A stretch of DNA of 64,000 nucleotides from contig NC_016131.3 in assembly GCF_000005505.3 (NCBI RefSeq), forward strand, positions 33,037,001 through 33,101,000. The letters are read 5' to 3'. The notes under the pieces are model-generated. The model had not been told where the DNA came from. It did no database searches and saw only the letters and a list, made by a program, of their open reading frames with translations. The stretch comes from Brachypodium distachyon. Lineage: Eukaryota; Streptophyta; Magnoliopsida; Poales; Poaceae. The position numbers and the translations under genes were made by a program. Below are positions 23,101-35,114 of the stretch, piece after piece; within the stretch, counting starts at the first letter, position 1; the number at the start of each line of letters is the position of its first letter.

Positions 23101-25315
23101 CTTTCCATTCAGTTGAGGCATCAGCCCTCTGTACCATGAACAAGAGTATGTAATTAAAAACGTAAAAGGCCATTTAATATATACCAAAGAAAAAGAAGAA
23201 AGCATTGAAGTGAGCTGGTACTACAAGACACTGACGTGTTTCTTTAGTTACCATATGGATTGTTCCCTGGAGAGAACAAAAAATAGGTAATTGGATGAAA
23301 GCGTAGTTACAGGATTAGCTAGACAATGCATTGAATCCCAAACCCAATCGATATAGATCAGGATATGAAACTGGTCCTAATTGGTGATGGTTTGCTCCCC
23401 AATTCATAAGAGAAGGAATACCACACCGTCATTACTTGGCACATGCTGCCTCCGCAACCAGTCGACCCACGATATTGTTCTAGCCGCTCAACCATTGTTG
23501 TACCATGAACCTTTGACTCTTCGAGTGCAGTCGCCGTTGGGTCACCATGGAAAAGATGGTTTGAGGAAACAGAAATAAATGAATTGGAAGAAGTAGAGTA
23601 GTGGCTGCAGATGCAGGTTTGGAGGAGGGCTTTAACTGTAGGAGTGCAGGATAAGAGGCAGAAAATAGCAGCGGCAGCCGGTAGCTTGCTTAGCAGCCAG
23701 TCAGATGCAGACAGAGAAGTGAATCAGATATTTGTTGGGCTAGGCTGGCCCAGCCGCCCATGCCTCAGTCTCTTTTTTTTTGCTTTTTTCTCTCTTGTCC
23801 ATGCTTGGATCTTTCATGACAAAGTGTTACCGTGTGTCTACAAAGCAATTGATTCGTACACACTGCTTATCAATTTATTGCTTAGTGAATCCCATGTTCG
23901 AAATTCATCAATCAGAAATGTGTACCCTCTGGCGAACCCGAGCCCGATTTGTACACTTGATCAGGTAACTATGGATGAAAGCAAGTTGTACTTATCATAT
24001 GAAACAAGTATAAGAACAGAACTAACCTCCAAAGGTGTCATCAACTCGGCAGGTTTCTCCCAACTTGATTGCCTTGTCCTCTTATTGTAATAGTACCTAG
24101 AAGAGAACAATAGCAAGCAAAGAAAATAGGATCAAAACACATAACAATAATATCACCACGTACATCATGAAGTTTTTAGTAAAATTGTAAAACAGAAAGT
24201 AATGCAAAGATGATTTACTTTTTTCCATCCTGTGAAGTGTGCTCTTGCCAATCAGAAGAGCTAGGCTCAGTTGAGCTGACCTGCACATTTGTAAACTGAG
24301 TTGTTGGCTGTTGCACAGGCAATCAAATCCAATTTGATGTAGTAAACAAAAAGGAATGGTGTGGCAGAGGTCTTAGATGTTACATAGTACATAAGAATTA
24401 TCACATAGCAGTATAGTACACAAAAATCAAGAGATCAAAATGTACCAGAGGTCCCACATTACTTACTGAGGGCAATGAAGCTGACATGGACTGATGCCCG
24501 GGCTGCACCGCCGGTGGCACAAGAGGTACACTCTGACCTAGAGCTGTACCCCAGGATTGAGCTACAGGAGGAACCGATGTTGGTTGATACTGAAATGTAG
24601 AATTAATAACTTGTCAGCAAAATATTCTGTGCACACACTGATGGCAGTGAGAAGCAGTCCATACACACATCATAGGAGTGCAGTAAATAGTGACATACCG
24701 TATAAGATGGGGGCGGCATAGGGGCGCCCATGGTGGGCATATGTCCACCAGGGAATACAGCTTGCTGCTGCGGCTGCATAGGCGCAGATGACATAGGTCT
24801 AGCTGCCTGATAGGCCATAGGAACAGCTTGTGATGCAGGCGGAACATGACCAGAGTGAGGCATATGCTGACCAGGTTGCGGAAAATGTGGCATCTGCCCC
24901 GGCATGCCCATGTTAGCTCCTGGCATGGCCTGACCAACAGGTCGAAACTGTTGCGGCACCGGTTGCATGAACTGAGGCTGTTGTGGAGGACCTGCTGGCC
25001 TAAACTGAAAATGGAGCACATAATAGCAAAATTAAAAACCTATCATAAGACTACTAAAATGCATACTGCATAAAGAAGCGAAACAAATCAGATGTTCTAG
25101 TTTACCTGCATGGGAATTGGTGGTCCCATATTTTGCGGTGGAGCAGTAGAACCCATCATGGGAGGCCTCGGAGGCTGCTTGGAAGACAATATAGGGAATT
25201 ACAAACTTGCACACCACAAAACATCAAGAAACCTTGATACTGTGAATAACCACATTACAAAATATAGGATGGTACTTACCTGAGGAGGCCCAGAAGCCTG
25301 CATATTACTCGCCAT
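14153..25315 (-). CDS. PRP40A: Pre-mRNA-processing factor PRP40A-like (WW and FF domains)
   Basis: Nuclear U1 snRNP-associated splicing factor of the PRP40 family, bridging 5' splice site complex and RNA polymerase II tail or branchpoint factors. Exons from the start: 25315-25280, 25174-25106, 25004-24699, 24589-24467, 24280-24219, 24096-24027, 23128-23076, 22996-22939, 22855-22512, 22422-22350, 21075-20977, 20883-20815, 20745-20668, 20553-20467, 20401-20367, 20251-20146, 19427-19347, 19263-19171, 19102-19049, 18967-18851, 18352-18254, 17185-17138, 17033-16941, 16802-16695, 16149-16085, 15540-15438, 15032-14700, 14287-14153. All junctions are GT-AG and phases match, giving 998 residues. Order: Pro/Gln/Met-rich N-terminus (to about 178), WW1 (188-219) and WW2 (229-258), each split inside the YYYNK strand by an intron, a linker, several FF domains (about 425-860), and a Lys/Glu/Arg-rich charged tail ending in an acidic [14 protein letters not shown]. 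Length is close to the Arabidopsis homologue. Two Stowaway MITEs lie in introns. Confidence 0.93.
15270..15382. mobile_element. Stowaway-type MITE in a PRP40 intron
   Basis: TA-flanked; begins CTCCCTCCGTCCCATATTAA and ends TTAATATGGAACGGGGGGAG. It lies in the intron between exons 15540-15438 and 15032-14700 and is closely related to the copy at 21830-21942. Confidence 0.85.
21830..21942. mobile_element. Stowaway-type MITE in a PRP40 intron
   Basis: TA-flanked; begins CTCCCTCCGTCCCATATTAA and ends TTAATATGGGACGGAGGCAG. It lies in the 1.3-kb intron between exons 22422-22350 and 21075-20977. It is so similar to the copy at 15270-15382 that both belong to one recently active family. Confidence 0.85.
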
Positions 25316-27500
25316 TAAACCGCATCAAACGACACGGAAAAGAGGAAGAGCTCTTCCAAAGATTGACCGTCTGCCCAGTGACAGATTGAGATGTTAGAAT
25401 ATAACATGCAGATGACACAATGAACTCCTGAAGAAGAGTGCAACTGCTAACATAAACTCACTGCATACCATGTACCTAGTCTATCAATAATTGTGTGTGT
25501 TGGCAGTTCGTTTAATGGATACCGATGTAGGCGCATTGTTTAAGAAAAATCAAGTCTAGTGATATGTGATTGTATTGTGTTTGCACATAGGAAAAGAAGC
25601 AATTGCAGGTTTCAACAAATCTACCAACGGCTAACCTTAAAAGGCCGAGCTTGCACACAAGGCATGAAATTCTAGGGTTTACTCTAAACCTCAACTATTT
25701 TGGAAACGAGATATTACTATTCAGTAGTAATATATCACAACTTTGCAACAATTAACCACTCCTAGAAGGCTAGAACTCCGCCTGGAACAACTAGTATGTG
25801 CTAAACTAAATTCCTCCTAAAACAGCAAGGAAAATCAAAATACTCTAAACAGTGGCTTACATTGCACACAGAGTCGCCCTGCCGCACAGTGGTCGACAAC
25901 GATGGTCAAGTGGGTGGTGTCGTGGAGTCTTGGAATTGGACGCTACAGCCTGGCGTTCAGGGGAAGAGAAGTTGTCGGACACCTGGGGTTGAGCACCACA
26001 CTCCCTGCAGTGAGAGGTGTGTCGCACCGGCAGCTCAGAGAACTAAAGTTGCAGCCTGCAGGGTACTCCAAGTTGGAGGTCAGGAATCGGGGGCACAGGC
26101 GCCGCGCAAAGCCACGAAGGGGGCAGGGTCAGGAACAGGATTGAGGAAATGGGCACAACAGGATAGGAATCAGCAAGTTGGGCTAGGCATCTGGGCCATG
26201 GATCTTAAAAGTCTCAGGGATGTTCCACTGGAGACTTGGACTTGCCTGAAAGTAGCCTGGAAATTTGATGGTTTTTGCCAGGCCGGGAAGTGTTTGGTTG
26301 GTGGCCTAGACCTGACAAAGCAGTAACAATTGTATTGTGGTTTCTGAAATATAAACCTGTTTCAGATTAATTGTGTTCAAAATAAATGAAAAAACTCCAG
26401 CCACCCTGACGTGTACATTCCACACAGAGAATGATAAAACCAACAATAATCCCTCCTCAAACCAATCTCAACTAACTGGGTGCCCCAGAACAAGAAATTT
26501 CATACAATCTAATTCAACTGTAGGGGTGATATAGGCTACAAAACCAAAAACCCTATTTCCTGCCGCAAACTTCCCCCTCTGTTCTGGACACCAGCGGAGT
26601 TCTGTGCCTCACCCTCTCCACCGCGTCACCTTCCTCATGCTTCCTACCACATCTGATGTTCCGCCCGTTCATCCGCGAGCTCTAGTGAGCTTTCATGATA
26701 AGATTCTTCTACATGAACTCACACTCGAGTATGAATAATGAAGAAGACAATCTTTTTCATATGGCAGCATTCCATAATGATGGACCCACGTTCCACAATA
26801 GGATATTAAAAAAGAACATTCATGCCGACACATGCGACACACGTGGCGATAGGCTTTGTCCAATTTGTTTGGGTGGCGTCTGTAACGAGTTTTGTCGTTT
26901 GGCAACACGGCTGTAGAGTGGTTTTAAGCAGAGAAAATATCTGAGTTGCCCTTAGGGTTCTGCGAACATGATAGTTTGCTGATCCTGTTAATCACCTCTT
27001 TTTTTGTTCATTCAATTATAAATGACTGATTGTGCAAAAGGCGCAGCAAGCAACAAATCATACAGCAGCAGCAGCAACAGAACCAAGGCAGCACACCATA
27101 CAGCAGCAGCTTAGAGAGGTGGAATTTACCAGCAGAGCGTGGATGGCGGACAGGGCAGGTAGTGGACGGCGGTCTAGGGAGGAGGTGGAGACGACCCGAG
27201 GAAGAGGCCTCGGGGGACGGAGCGGAGATACGGGTACAGGCGGCGGCGGCGGCGGCAGCGCGGGGGACGCGGTGGCTTGAGTTCGGTATGGAGGATATGG
27301 AGCGGGGGAGGCGGTGAGAGAAGCAGCGGCGACGGCTCCGCTCGCCGGCGGCGCTGAAACCCTAGTTCCTGGGGATATCGGGGGAGGGAGGCGATTGGGA
27401 CGGGATGCAGGATGAAAACGACTAAACGAGAGGGGCGGGGGCAAAAATGAGAGAAATTTGCTGGAAGGAGTAGGGGCAGTCTGGGCCTGCAATTTCAGAA
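25316..27500 (-). promoter_or_regulatory. Probable PRP40 5' leader, leader intron and promoter
   Basis: Immediately upstream of the ATG the minus strand has a leader-like stretch. A GC-rich block at about 27100-27450 reads, on the minus strand, like the first untranslated exon of a plant housekeeping gene, including AACTAGGGTTTCAGCGCCGC and CT-rich runs. The 1.5-2 kb between them would then be a leader intron; no donor or acceptor can be proved without transcript data. The plus-strand open frame at 25862-26326 has no recognisable motif, and I do not call it a gene. CAG repeats at 27062-27105 are short and imperfect. Confidence 0.45.
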
Positions 27501-29460
27501 ACCGGAGAGGTATTTTGGCCCATTGTCACGGTGAGCTTGCTTGCCATGGCAGTGCTACTTTGGCTTGATGCAATTTGGCAACCTAATCGGGGTCCTGATT
27601 AAAAAATTGGCTTGATACAACTTGGAAACAATCCTACCATGTCAAAAGCCAACTGAAACCAGAAGGACCGAAAATTTAAAAAGTCGGTTCATGGACCCAT
27701 TCAATACTCGAAGATAGACCTACTCAAATAGTCGAGTAACTCCGAGTTCCCGTCACCCACACAACCGATCAGTTCATCAAGATTCAAGCCATCAATGGGC
27801 CCCTTCTCAGCTTCTCCTTCCCCTCCTCTAGTTCTCAAGAGATCGAGACCAAGACCATGACTCCCTACCCAGACCTTGATTATCATCTTCCATCGTGTCG
27901 TGTCGTGCCCCAACCCTAGGCGCTGCGACCGCACGCTTGTTCCCCAATTGATCTATTTTAGCCTCTTCCCTCACAGCATGTCCCACTGCAGCCTTAGGCA
28001 CCGCCACGTCATAGCCACCAGCCCACCACTGATGCATGCTTGTCCGCTGGTCATCACACCGTCTCCTGGGCTCCTGGCGTAGTCGAGCATGAGGCGGACC
28101 GGATTCAAGTACGAGGCGATACGAGGGGGGCTCATTTTCTCCCTTTCTTTCTCTCTCCTCCTCTCCCTTGCGAACAGCTCGCCTCCACCTTCACCCGGCT
28201 CCTCTCCCTTTTCTCTCCGCCGGGCTCGCCCGATGGAGTGGGGATGGGAGAGGAGACCGGGCTGTCCATAGTAGTTGTAGGGCTAGGTCTTCGATTGCTT
28301 TAGAGGCGTGTGGCGTTATCCCGTTATCGAGAAGCTTCTCTTGGTTGCTCGCGAGCAGCAGCACAGGGTGGCCAGCGAACTTCTCTGTTCGTTTTCCATG
28401 GTGGAAGATGAAGGAGAGGTTTGGATCTGGCGAGGGCTTGGTCAATAAGCTCATTGGAGCTCAGATCCGTGGTGATTTGACCCATTCTAGCCTTCCTGGT
28501 GGCAGTGAAAGGGCCAAGTTGCTCAGATCTGGAGCTCGTTGGGAAGTTGGTGAAGCTGCATCTCTGTTTCTTCGTCGGAGCTCATCCCCAGCGGTGTCTA
28601 GATGGCCGGCGCTGTCTCGTCGCTGTACCTATTGGCCGTTTGAGCGGCTGCTCCATGAGTTGGTGCTGACCGATGTCAGACACTTCAACTCTTTCTTCCT
28701 CCTGGCTGCCGTGCCAAAAGGGAGGTCTCCGGTATGGCGTCTCAAGCTTGCTTCGTCCCAAGTGTTGCCGTCCCCGGCGATGATGTGCATTGCCATGCCT
28801 GTAGGTCTCAGAGCTTGCAAAGCGGAGAAGGACCTGATTATAATCTAAATCGTTCTCTTTGGGTTCTTTTTGTAAAAAGTGAGGACTTTGTTGTTATTCT
28901 AGTTCATCTTGAGGTCCTCTCTGAAAATTGTAATCCAACCGCTTTAATGGAGTAGTGCAGATTCTGGGTCGTTCGGACCCTTCCCTTTCAAAAAAAAAAG
29001 TACAAGGTGACAGGCACACGGTGATGAGGATGCAAGGAAGCATTAGAAAAACGACAGTGTTGCACCAATCACAAACTTCCAATGTGTGTTCGTTTTCCGC
29101 ATCTGCTCCTTTTATCCGGTCATGATCTAAGAGCTAATCAAGTTATTGGTTTTGTCGGGTAGCTAAATGAACTCACAAATCTAGTGATCTGACTAACCGG
29201 AAAAAAATTGTAAGAAAAATACCGAATTTTTCCGCCCTGAGTCTATTGCACTTGTTTCTGCTGCACTATTCCTGAAGGACCCAAAGTTTGATATGAAATT
29301 TAATTTAGGTCATGTCTAGTTTATATGTTTGTTTTGTCGTCGTGATAGGAAATAAAAAACAGAATTTATAATGAGCGAACGTTTGTCTTTAGTCTTCCGA
29401 AGCGAACGCTTTGTTGGCCAACTGATCGGAAAGGCTATAGATTTTATCGTATCACGGGTC
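27501..29460. other. Intergenic region with a probable retroposed fragment
   Basis: Open frames are present on the plus strand at about 28168-28848 but show no family motif. The plus-strand segment ends at about 28998 in a run of ten A after CTTCCCTTTC, which looks like the poly(A) end of a retroposed or LINE-type copy. I found no matching target duplication, so the left border is unknown. Confidence 0.35.
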
Positions 29461-29462
29461 CT

Positions 29463-29700
29463 GTGGGGTGACAACTTTAGATATGTGAGATGTCAACTTT
29501 AATTACGTAGAGGGGCAGCTTTAGTCCGTCAATGTGGCAGCTTTAGTTCTATAAGTGTTGGCAACTTTACTCCGTCGTGCTAGAATGCTAGGGAGCAAAT
29601 GTTTTGTTTTGTGGAATGACAACTTTAGCTCCATGAAATGCGACAACTTTAATTCTGTGCGGCTGACAACTTTACTCCGTTGCAAGGCTAGGGGGCACAC
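29463..29700 (+). repeat. Degenerate minisatellite with CAACTTTAGTCC-type units
   Basis: Variants of GACAACTTTAGCTCCGTG recur about eight times at spacings of roughly 20-30 bases (near 29470, 29490, 29514, 29536, 29560, 29616, 29641 and 29669). The unit is decayed, and one gap is longer. It lies 420 bases upstream of the DUF674 gene start and has no coding capacity. Confidence 0.6.
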
Positions 29701-30123
29701 TTTCGCTCCGTATTCCATAAAAAAAATATGGTGGAAATTTTTGTTTACGAACAGTTAAATAAATTTAATAAAAATGTTAATTAATCTACAACATGTGGGA
29801 CAAGCCGGTAACAAAGGTTCACGCAATAATTTCAACTTTGTTATGTTTGCTCAAATATTTTGTTTTTCCGTTGTTCGGTTTCTTAAGGACCTTTTAAAAA
29901 GATCTTATACGCGTTGTGACACACGCACGAGAGTAACTACGCTTCACCCACCGAGCTGTCAAAAAAAAAAACTACGCTTCGTCCTCCTCCTGGTTCACTC
30001 GCCACCTGGAACTACAAGTCGCACACGTGTAGCTTGCAAGCCCACCGCACCAATGGCGCCCCTTCCCATACATAAAGCTCCTTCTCAGCAGCGGGGAAGA
30101 CGCCGGCCCTCCGCACGAGAACA

Positions 30124-31034
30124 ATGGCGAGTCATCAGCTAACACCAAGAATAACGGGGAGCGCCTCGTCGTCGTCGCCGCCGCCGGCAGCGAGCATGAA
30201 GCTCTTCATCGACGTCGACGGCGGCGCGCCGCGCGTGGTGTTCGCGGAGGCCGGCAAGGACGCGGTCGACTTCCTCTTCTCCATCCTGGCCCTGCCGCTC
30301 GCCAGGGCGGACGCGCTGCTCGGCGGCGCGGTCGGCTCCGTGGGCAACCTCCGCGCCAGCGTGGAGACACTGGACCCGGCATTCATCCAGCCAGGCGCGG
30401 CCAGGGAGTCGCTCCTCCACCCCACCGTGCTCTCCCCTCCGGCCGCGCGCGCCGAGCTCAGCTTCCACCCACGTAGGCAGCTCTACACCTGCCCCACACG
30501 CATCTACGCGACTACGCCGTGGACTGCGGCAGGACATTCACGGACGGCAGGGGCGCCGCGTGCCCGTCCTGCGGCGACGAGATGACGGCCGTCGCGCGCT
30601 ACGTGCCGCCGTGCCCCGGGTCCTCCACGGCCGGCGCGTCGGGGTTCGTGGCCGCGACGTCGAGGTACGTCGTGACGGACGACCTGAGCGTGTTTCCCGC
30701 GCCGACTTCGGCCGCCTCCGGCGTCGCGGTTTTTAGGGACCTGGGCGTCCGGAACGTCGGCGCGCTCCGGCAGATGGATGTGCAGCTTGGGCGCAAGGAG
30801 GTCGGTCAAAATAGAGCTGACATTGATTAATCCATTCTGTCCTTCAGCATTTTATCACAGTTACTCTTCTTTTTGCAACCGTAGGGTAAAGAGATCCTGA
30901 AGGCGTCGCTGCAGTCCAAGACGGTGCTCACCGACGTTTACCTTCGCCGGAGAACTGCACCCGGAGGCGAACGTACCCACCCGACACTGGAGTATGCGAA
31001 TGCTACCCCGGGTCGTCTCTACAGCTACAGCTGA
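30124..31034 (+). CDS. DUF674 family protein, with one apparent frameshift
   Basis: Exon 1 is 30124-30800 and exon 2 is 30885-31034, with a GT-AG intron. The N-terminus MKLFIDVDGGAPRVVFAEAG followed by KDAVDFLFSILALPL and VGSVGNL is diagnostic of the plant-specific DUF674 family, whose function is unknown. The second half has a C-P-S-C pair (GAACPSCGDEM), and exon 2 opens with GKEILKASLQSKTVLTDVYL, the conserved family end. At about 30501 the frame slips: the first half is in one frame and the second half (HLRDYAVDCGRTF...) in another, as if one C were lost. This is either a real inactivating deletion or a sequencing error. Surrounding coding sequence is otherwise well preserved. Confidence 0.75.
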
Positions 31035-31231
31035 TGTACGGTGCCTGAAGCTAGTGGTTATATGTAATGCCGTAATGGTTAATTCTGTAGTTCTAGCTGC
31101 AGGGAGCTGAGGTGCACACAGCACACTCTTGTTTTGAATGTCCTGAATATATGTACAGTATGTCGTTAGGCTTATGTTTTTTGTTGGTACGAGCAGATCA
31201 CGCTGACGATTTGATGCCATGGTCTGGTTCT

Positions 31232-31345
31232 GTATCCCCAAATTTGCTTAAGCTCTCTGTAAGGCGCTCTAACCACAGCTTCGTTAAAATCACCTGAAGA
31301 ATGGAGTTTGTTCCAAATCAGTTCTGAACTTCTCGTCATCCAATG
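31232..31345 (+). repeat. Inverted repeat copy 1 (partner at 40447-40590)
   Basis: The segment from AAATTTGCTTAAGCTCTCTG through TTCTGAACTTCTCGTCATCC, just downstream of the DUF674 gene, recurs in inverted orientation 9.1 kb away. The partner has an extra duplicated block. It has no coding role that I can see. Confidence 0.75.
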
Positions 31346-31913
31346 CTGAATGCAAGATTGTTAAAAAAAGGTTTCATGTGTGGAACCGTACAAAACCGGC
31401 AGGAAGTAGGCTATAGTTCAGTTCTGTTCTTTCCTTGTTTTAGTTGCAAAACGAGACACCGAGCTAGCAAAAAAGTTGCGCAGAGTTTGTTAGCATATCC
31501 AGATATCCATCTCGATAAGACTCCCGTCCGGATTAAATGACTTGGTGTTGGACTTCAATCGATACTGACTATACAAAATCAGCGTATTTGGCCCAATTTC
31601 GCAGTTCTTTTGACACCCAGAACATCAGCATAATCAGTATCTTCCAACAATGAAGAAACATACACACAATTTACAAGCTTGATCAAGAAACTGGTGTACA
31701 TATGTATTACTAGTACAATTAATATACATTCTCCCTGTGTTTTCTCAATCAATTAGTGGCACGAACTTTTCGTAGAGTAAATCTACCAAAACAAACTGCG
31801 AACGAAGACAAAATCCTTTACAATGTGGGTTAATCAATCAATCGAGGAACAGGGGAAAAAACAACAATCCATACGGACGAAACGAAAAGACGCGCGCATG
31901 CTGGGTTTCAAAA

Positions 31914-32914
31914 TCATCTGAGCGTCAAGATGTGGAGGTTGATGAGCACGGGCGTGACGAGGACGATGACGATGGCGATGCCGCCGAGGACGGCGAAGCA
32001 CATCCACTTGCGGCTGTCCTTCTGGATCTCGTGCGCCGTCTCGAGCTCGACGGTGCCCCTGCGCACGAAGGAGCTGGCGTGCGCGACGTGGCTCTCGATG
32101 TCGTTGAGCTGGTGGCCCTGCGCCTCGACGAGCGCCGCCATGTCGAGGAACACCTGGTGCAGGTCCATGAGGCTGCGCTCGATCTCCTTCACGGCGTCGT
32201 GCCGCTCCTGGATCTCCGAGATGGTGTCCATCACCTGCCCGCGCCCTTGGTCCTGGATCGCCTTCTGCATGAACGACTCGCTCTCCCCGGACGAGATGAG
32301 CGACTCGATCGTGCTCTCCTCCGCGTGCTCCCCCGTCACCGTGTAGTACCGCCGCGCCACCGTCTCCTTGTACTCCGCCGCCATCCTCGTCCTCAGCCCC
32401 TGCGCCCCCCATTCACATTCTTCATGTCCTTGAGCAAATTGCAAGCATTGGATATATGGGTTATAATAACGGGTACCTGGAAGTCGTCCATGATGTCCTT
32501 GAGCTTCTTGCCGAGGCCGGCGACGACGGAGGTGCGGGTGCGGTCGGTGGAGGAGCCGGGGCCGCAGCCGGGGGCCTTGCGGGAGTTGGCGTTGTCCTTG
32601 TCGAGCGCCTCGAGCTTGGCCTTGACGGCCTTGGCGCGCTTCAGCACCTGCTCCACGTCGCCGTCCATGCGGGAGCGGAGGGACTTGATGGCGCGGGCCT
32701 CGTGCGCCGTCTTGGTCTCCTCGTTCGTCGACTGCAGCCGCTTGTACAGGGTCTCGAAGCCGCGCATGTCCTCCTTCACCGCCTCCACCTCCTCGAAGAA
32801 CATGTCCAGGTTCGCCACGCTCTCGCCGCCGGCCTCCATGTCGCCGCCGCCCGCACCCTGCGGGCTCGCGTCCGCATACTTCTTGAACGAGCTCGTAGAG
32901 AAAAGGTCGTTCAT
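31914..32914 (-). CDS. SYP12-type syntaxin (Qa-SNARE), SYP124/125-like
   Basis: Exons 32914-32477 and 32399-31914, one GT-AG intron, 307 residues. A plasma-membrane t-SNARE that drives fusion of secretory vesicles, partnering with SNAP25-type and VAMP72-type SNAREs and a Sec1/KEULE protein. It begins [13 protein letters not shown], has the three-helix Habc domain (about 30-160), the family block [11 protein letters not shown], and the Qa-SNARE helix (about 200-262) with the zero-layer Gln228 in [11 protein letters not shown]-terminal membrane anchor at 278-303 is followed by a very short tail. The MNDLFS start and the FKKY segment resemble Arabidopsis SYP124/125, which act in pollen tube growth. 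The assignment to that subgroup is an inference. No broken residues are seen. Confidence 0.93.
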
Positions 32915-34630
32915 CTTGGCGACGGCTTAGATGCGCAACCCGGCCGGCCACAAAGCGCGCCGATCGACAACGGAACGGCCGGCAAGCTAGATGGATTTTG
33001 GGAACAACGTTAACGTGCGGGGAAGGGGATTAATTGAGTTTGGAAGAAGAATGACAATGGCTTGCCGGCCTCTTCCTAGAAAGCGCGAGCCCAAGAAACT
33101 AGCAATCGACCATGAAGTGGTGTGGAAGAAAGGAGGGTCACCCTCTCCTGTAGGAGGGACTCTCTCCCTCCCTATTCGTGGCAGCACGGCATGGACGGCT
33201 TCTCGTTTGTCTTGCCGGGGTCTTCTTCCAGTCATTTTTACCGCAGGCGAGCGAGACTCCTTTTATTTATTTATTCAGAAAATTCGCTATTTTCTTTTCT
33301 AACCAAAAAGAAGTAGTTCTCCTGTTTGTGAAGGTGCAACTTTTACTTTTTTTAATCACTTATAACTTATAACTTTGTTCAAACTCCGTAATCGTTACAA
33401 TTATAATGTTCGGACCATGGACAGAAATTACAAAATGACTCATATAGTTAAGAATTACAATGAAACCTTTCGAAGACATCTTCTCCATGACATCAATTTT
33501 TTCAACACGAAAGTCTGTGAAACTTCATCAAATAGACTACAATTAAAATTGAGCAACAACACTACCGCCCGTACCTCTGTACAAAGTTGAGCACTACTTC
33601 AAAGGTCTCAAAAATCCACTTGAATCGCCCATCCGAAAAGATAGGAAGCTGTGAGTGTTGAATGTACTTAAGCCGGGATGATCCATTACGGGTTGTCAAA
33701 CCACAAAATCTGCATTAGGACACCAATGAAGGACTCCAAATCCACAAAAGACCATACCACCGAAAGATCCATGATGCTTTAACAAAAACTCATCAAATAC
33801 GAAGGACACAAACTCAAATCTACAAGATCGGACACATCAAACCTGCGCTGAGTAGAAATTTTTGACCCCGTGGCATGGCCAAAAAAGGTACCGCTACAAC
33901 AGAAAAAGAAGCAAAATACATTTACTTTACTTTTTAGACAGTAAAAGTAAAATCGAGCCCTTTGGGACAGATCTTAGGCCACTTGAGTCGTCTTCTCTCC
34001 GATCATGCCAACTGGTCCGTGTTGTAAATCCTGCATACTGTCCTTACTTGCCGCTATCTTGAGAAAAAAATCGAGCCTTGTTGTTAATTGGGCCTGGTTC
34101 TCCGGCCATCTCATATGGGTGTGTACTGACCCGTCGTACCGTAGAACTTTGCGCGTGGCCAGTGGCAAGTAGCGAGCTAGGCGAACAAAGGTTTCGTCTA
34201 CTGGTACTAGCCGAATACTCTTCTGATTCTCCGTAAAGCACCATAGCAGCCACGGAAAAAACCTAGCAGCGGTCTTCGGAGTAGCTTTGATATCCGCTGA
34301 TTCCTTTCGTCTCCTACAGCTAATCTGGCATTGATTGGCAGAGGAACCACAAACCAAAGTGGGACATTTTGATATCTTTTTGTTAGGTTTGTGTGTTCTT
34401 GACGGTAGAATCTTGATAATGGATGCAACATCATTTAGAAAATTAGTGTCCTGCTTCCGTCTTCATCCCAGTAGTCATGGAATTGGTGGTTCTTGTGGCT
34501 CGTTTTTTTTGTGCCTTTCTCTTTTTTCTTGTCGATTCAACGATGTTGTAGCGATTTCATAGCCTGTTTTGCAAGGTGGTATTACTGATCATGGTATATC
34601 CAACAATATTAGGTCTTCACCCTATGAGTA
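32915..34630. other. Upstream region of the syntaxin gene and spacer
   Basis: The part next to 32914 should hold the syntaxin leader and promoter on the minus strand; I could not identify a convincing TATA box. No other gene or clear transposon is seen to 34630. Confidence 0.4.
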
Positions 34631-35114
34631 CTACTTCGTTCCCAACTATAAATATTACTCCCTCCATTTCACAAAGGTTGGCGTATATTGTCTCGTTAAG
34701 ACAAGATTTTGACCATAACTCTATTAATATGTGTTTTTTCACAAATGAAATTTATATCAATAAATTCTTCTTTGAATTTCTTGCTAATAATCATGGTTTC
34801 ATTTCATATAAGTGACATATTCATAGAGTAATTCTTGGTCAAAAGTTTGTCCTAATGAAACAAAATACGCCAACTTTTGTAAAAAGGAGGGAGTACTAGT
34901 TTTGTCAAATTTCTTAAAGTTCGGCCAAGTTTATAGAAACTACGTCAAGAGCTGCAATATCAAGTAAGTATACTATAAAAAAAATTATGATGGATTTAAT
35001 TAAAAGTAATTTAGAGTCGTAGATGTTGATAGGTTTTTCTAAAAACTTGATCAAAGTTTGAGAAATTTGACTTGGCACGAAGCAAAAAATTCTTACATTT
35101 AGAAACTGAGTGAG
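34631..35114. mobile_element. Stowaway MITE split by a second MITE
   Basis: Left end CTACTTCGTTCCCAACTATA and right end TTACATTTAGAAACTGAGTG AG, each with TA, are the two ends of one Stowaway-type element. It is interrupted at about 34658-34893 by another Stowaway element. The right half includes CTTGATCAAAGTTTGAGAAA, as in other copies of this family. Confidence 0.65.
34658..34893. mobile_element. Stowaway MITE inserted in another MITE
   Basis: TA-flanked element of about 236 bp. The ends CTCCCTCCATTTCACAAAGG and CTTTTGTAAAAAGGAGGGAG are inverted, and the arms continue with TTGGCGTAT and ATACGCCAA. It interrupts the element at 34631-35114. Confidence 0.8.

Noticed and set aside
25862..26326. 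154-residue plus-strand open frame
   Set aside because: No recognisable motif, no homologous pattern, and its position fits the probable leader intron of PRP40; kept as unassigned.
27030..27110. CAG/CAA-rich stretch as a microsatellite or polyglutamine gene
   Set aside because: The repeat is short and interrupted, and the open frames have no start context or domain; more likely leader DNA of PRP40.
28168..28848. 226-residue plus-strand open frame
   Set aside because: Composition and the poly(A) run downstream suggest retroposed non-coding DNA; no domain seen.
31932..33013. Long plus-strand open frames over the syntaxin gene
   Set aside because: Antisense shadows of GC-rich exons; Leu/Val/Arg-rich low-information sequence without domain features.
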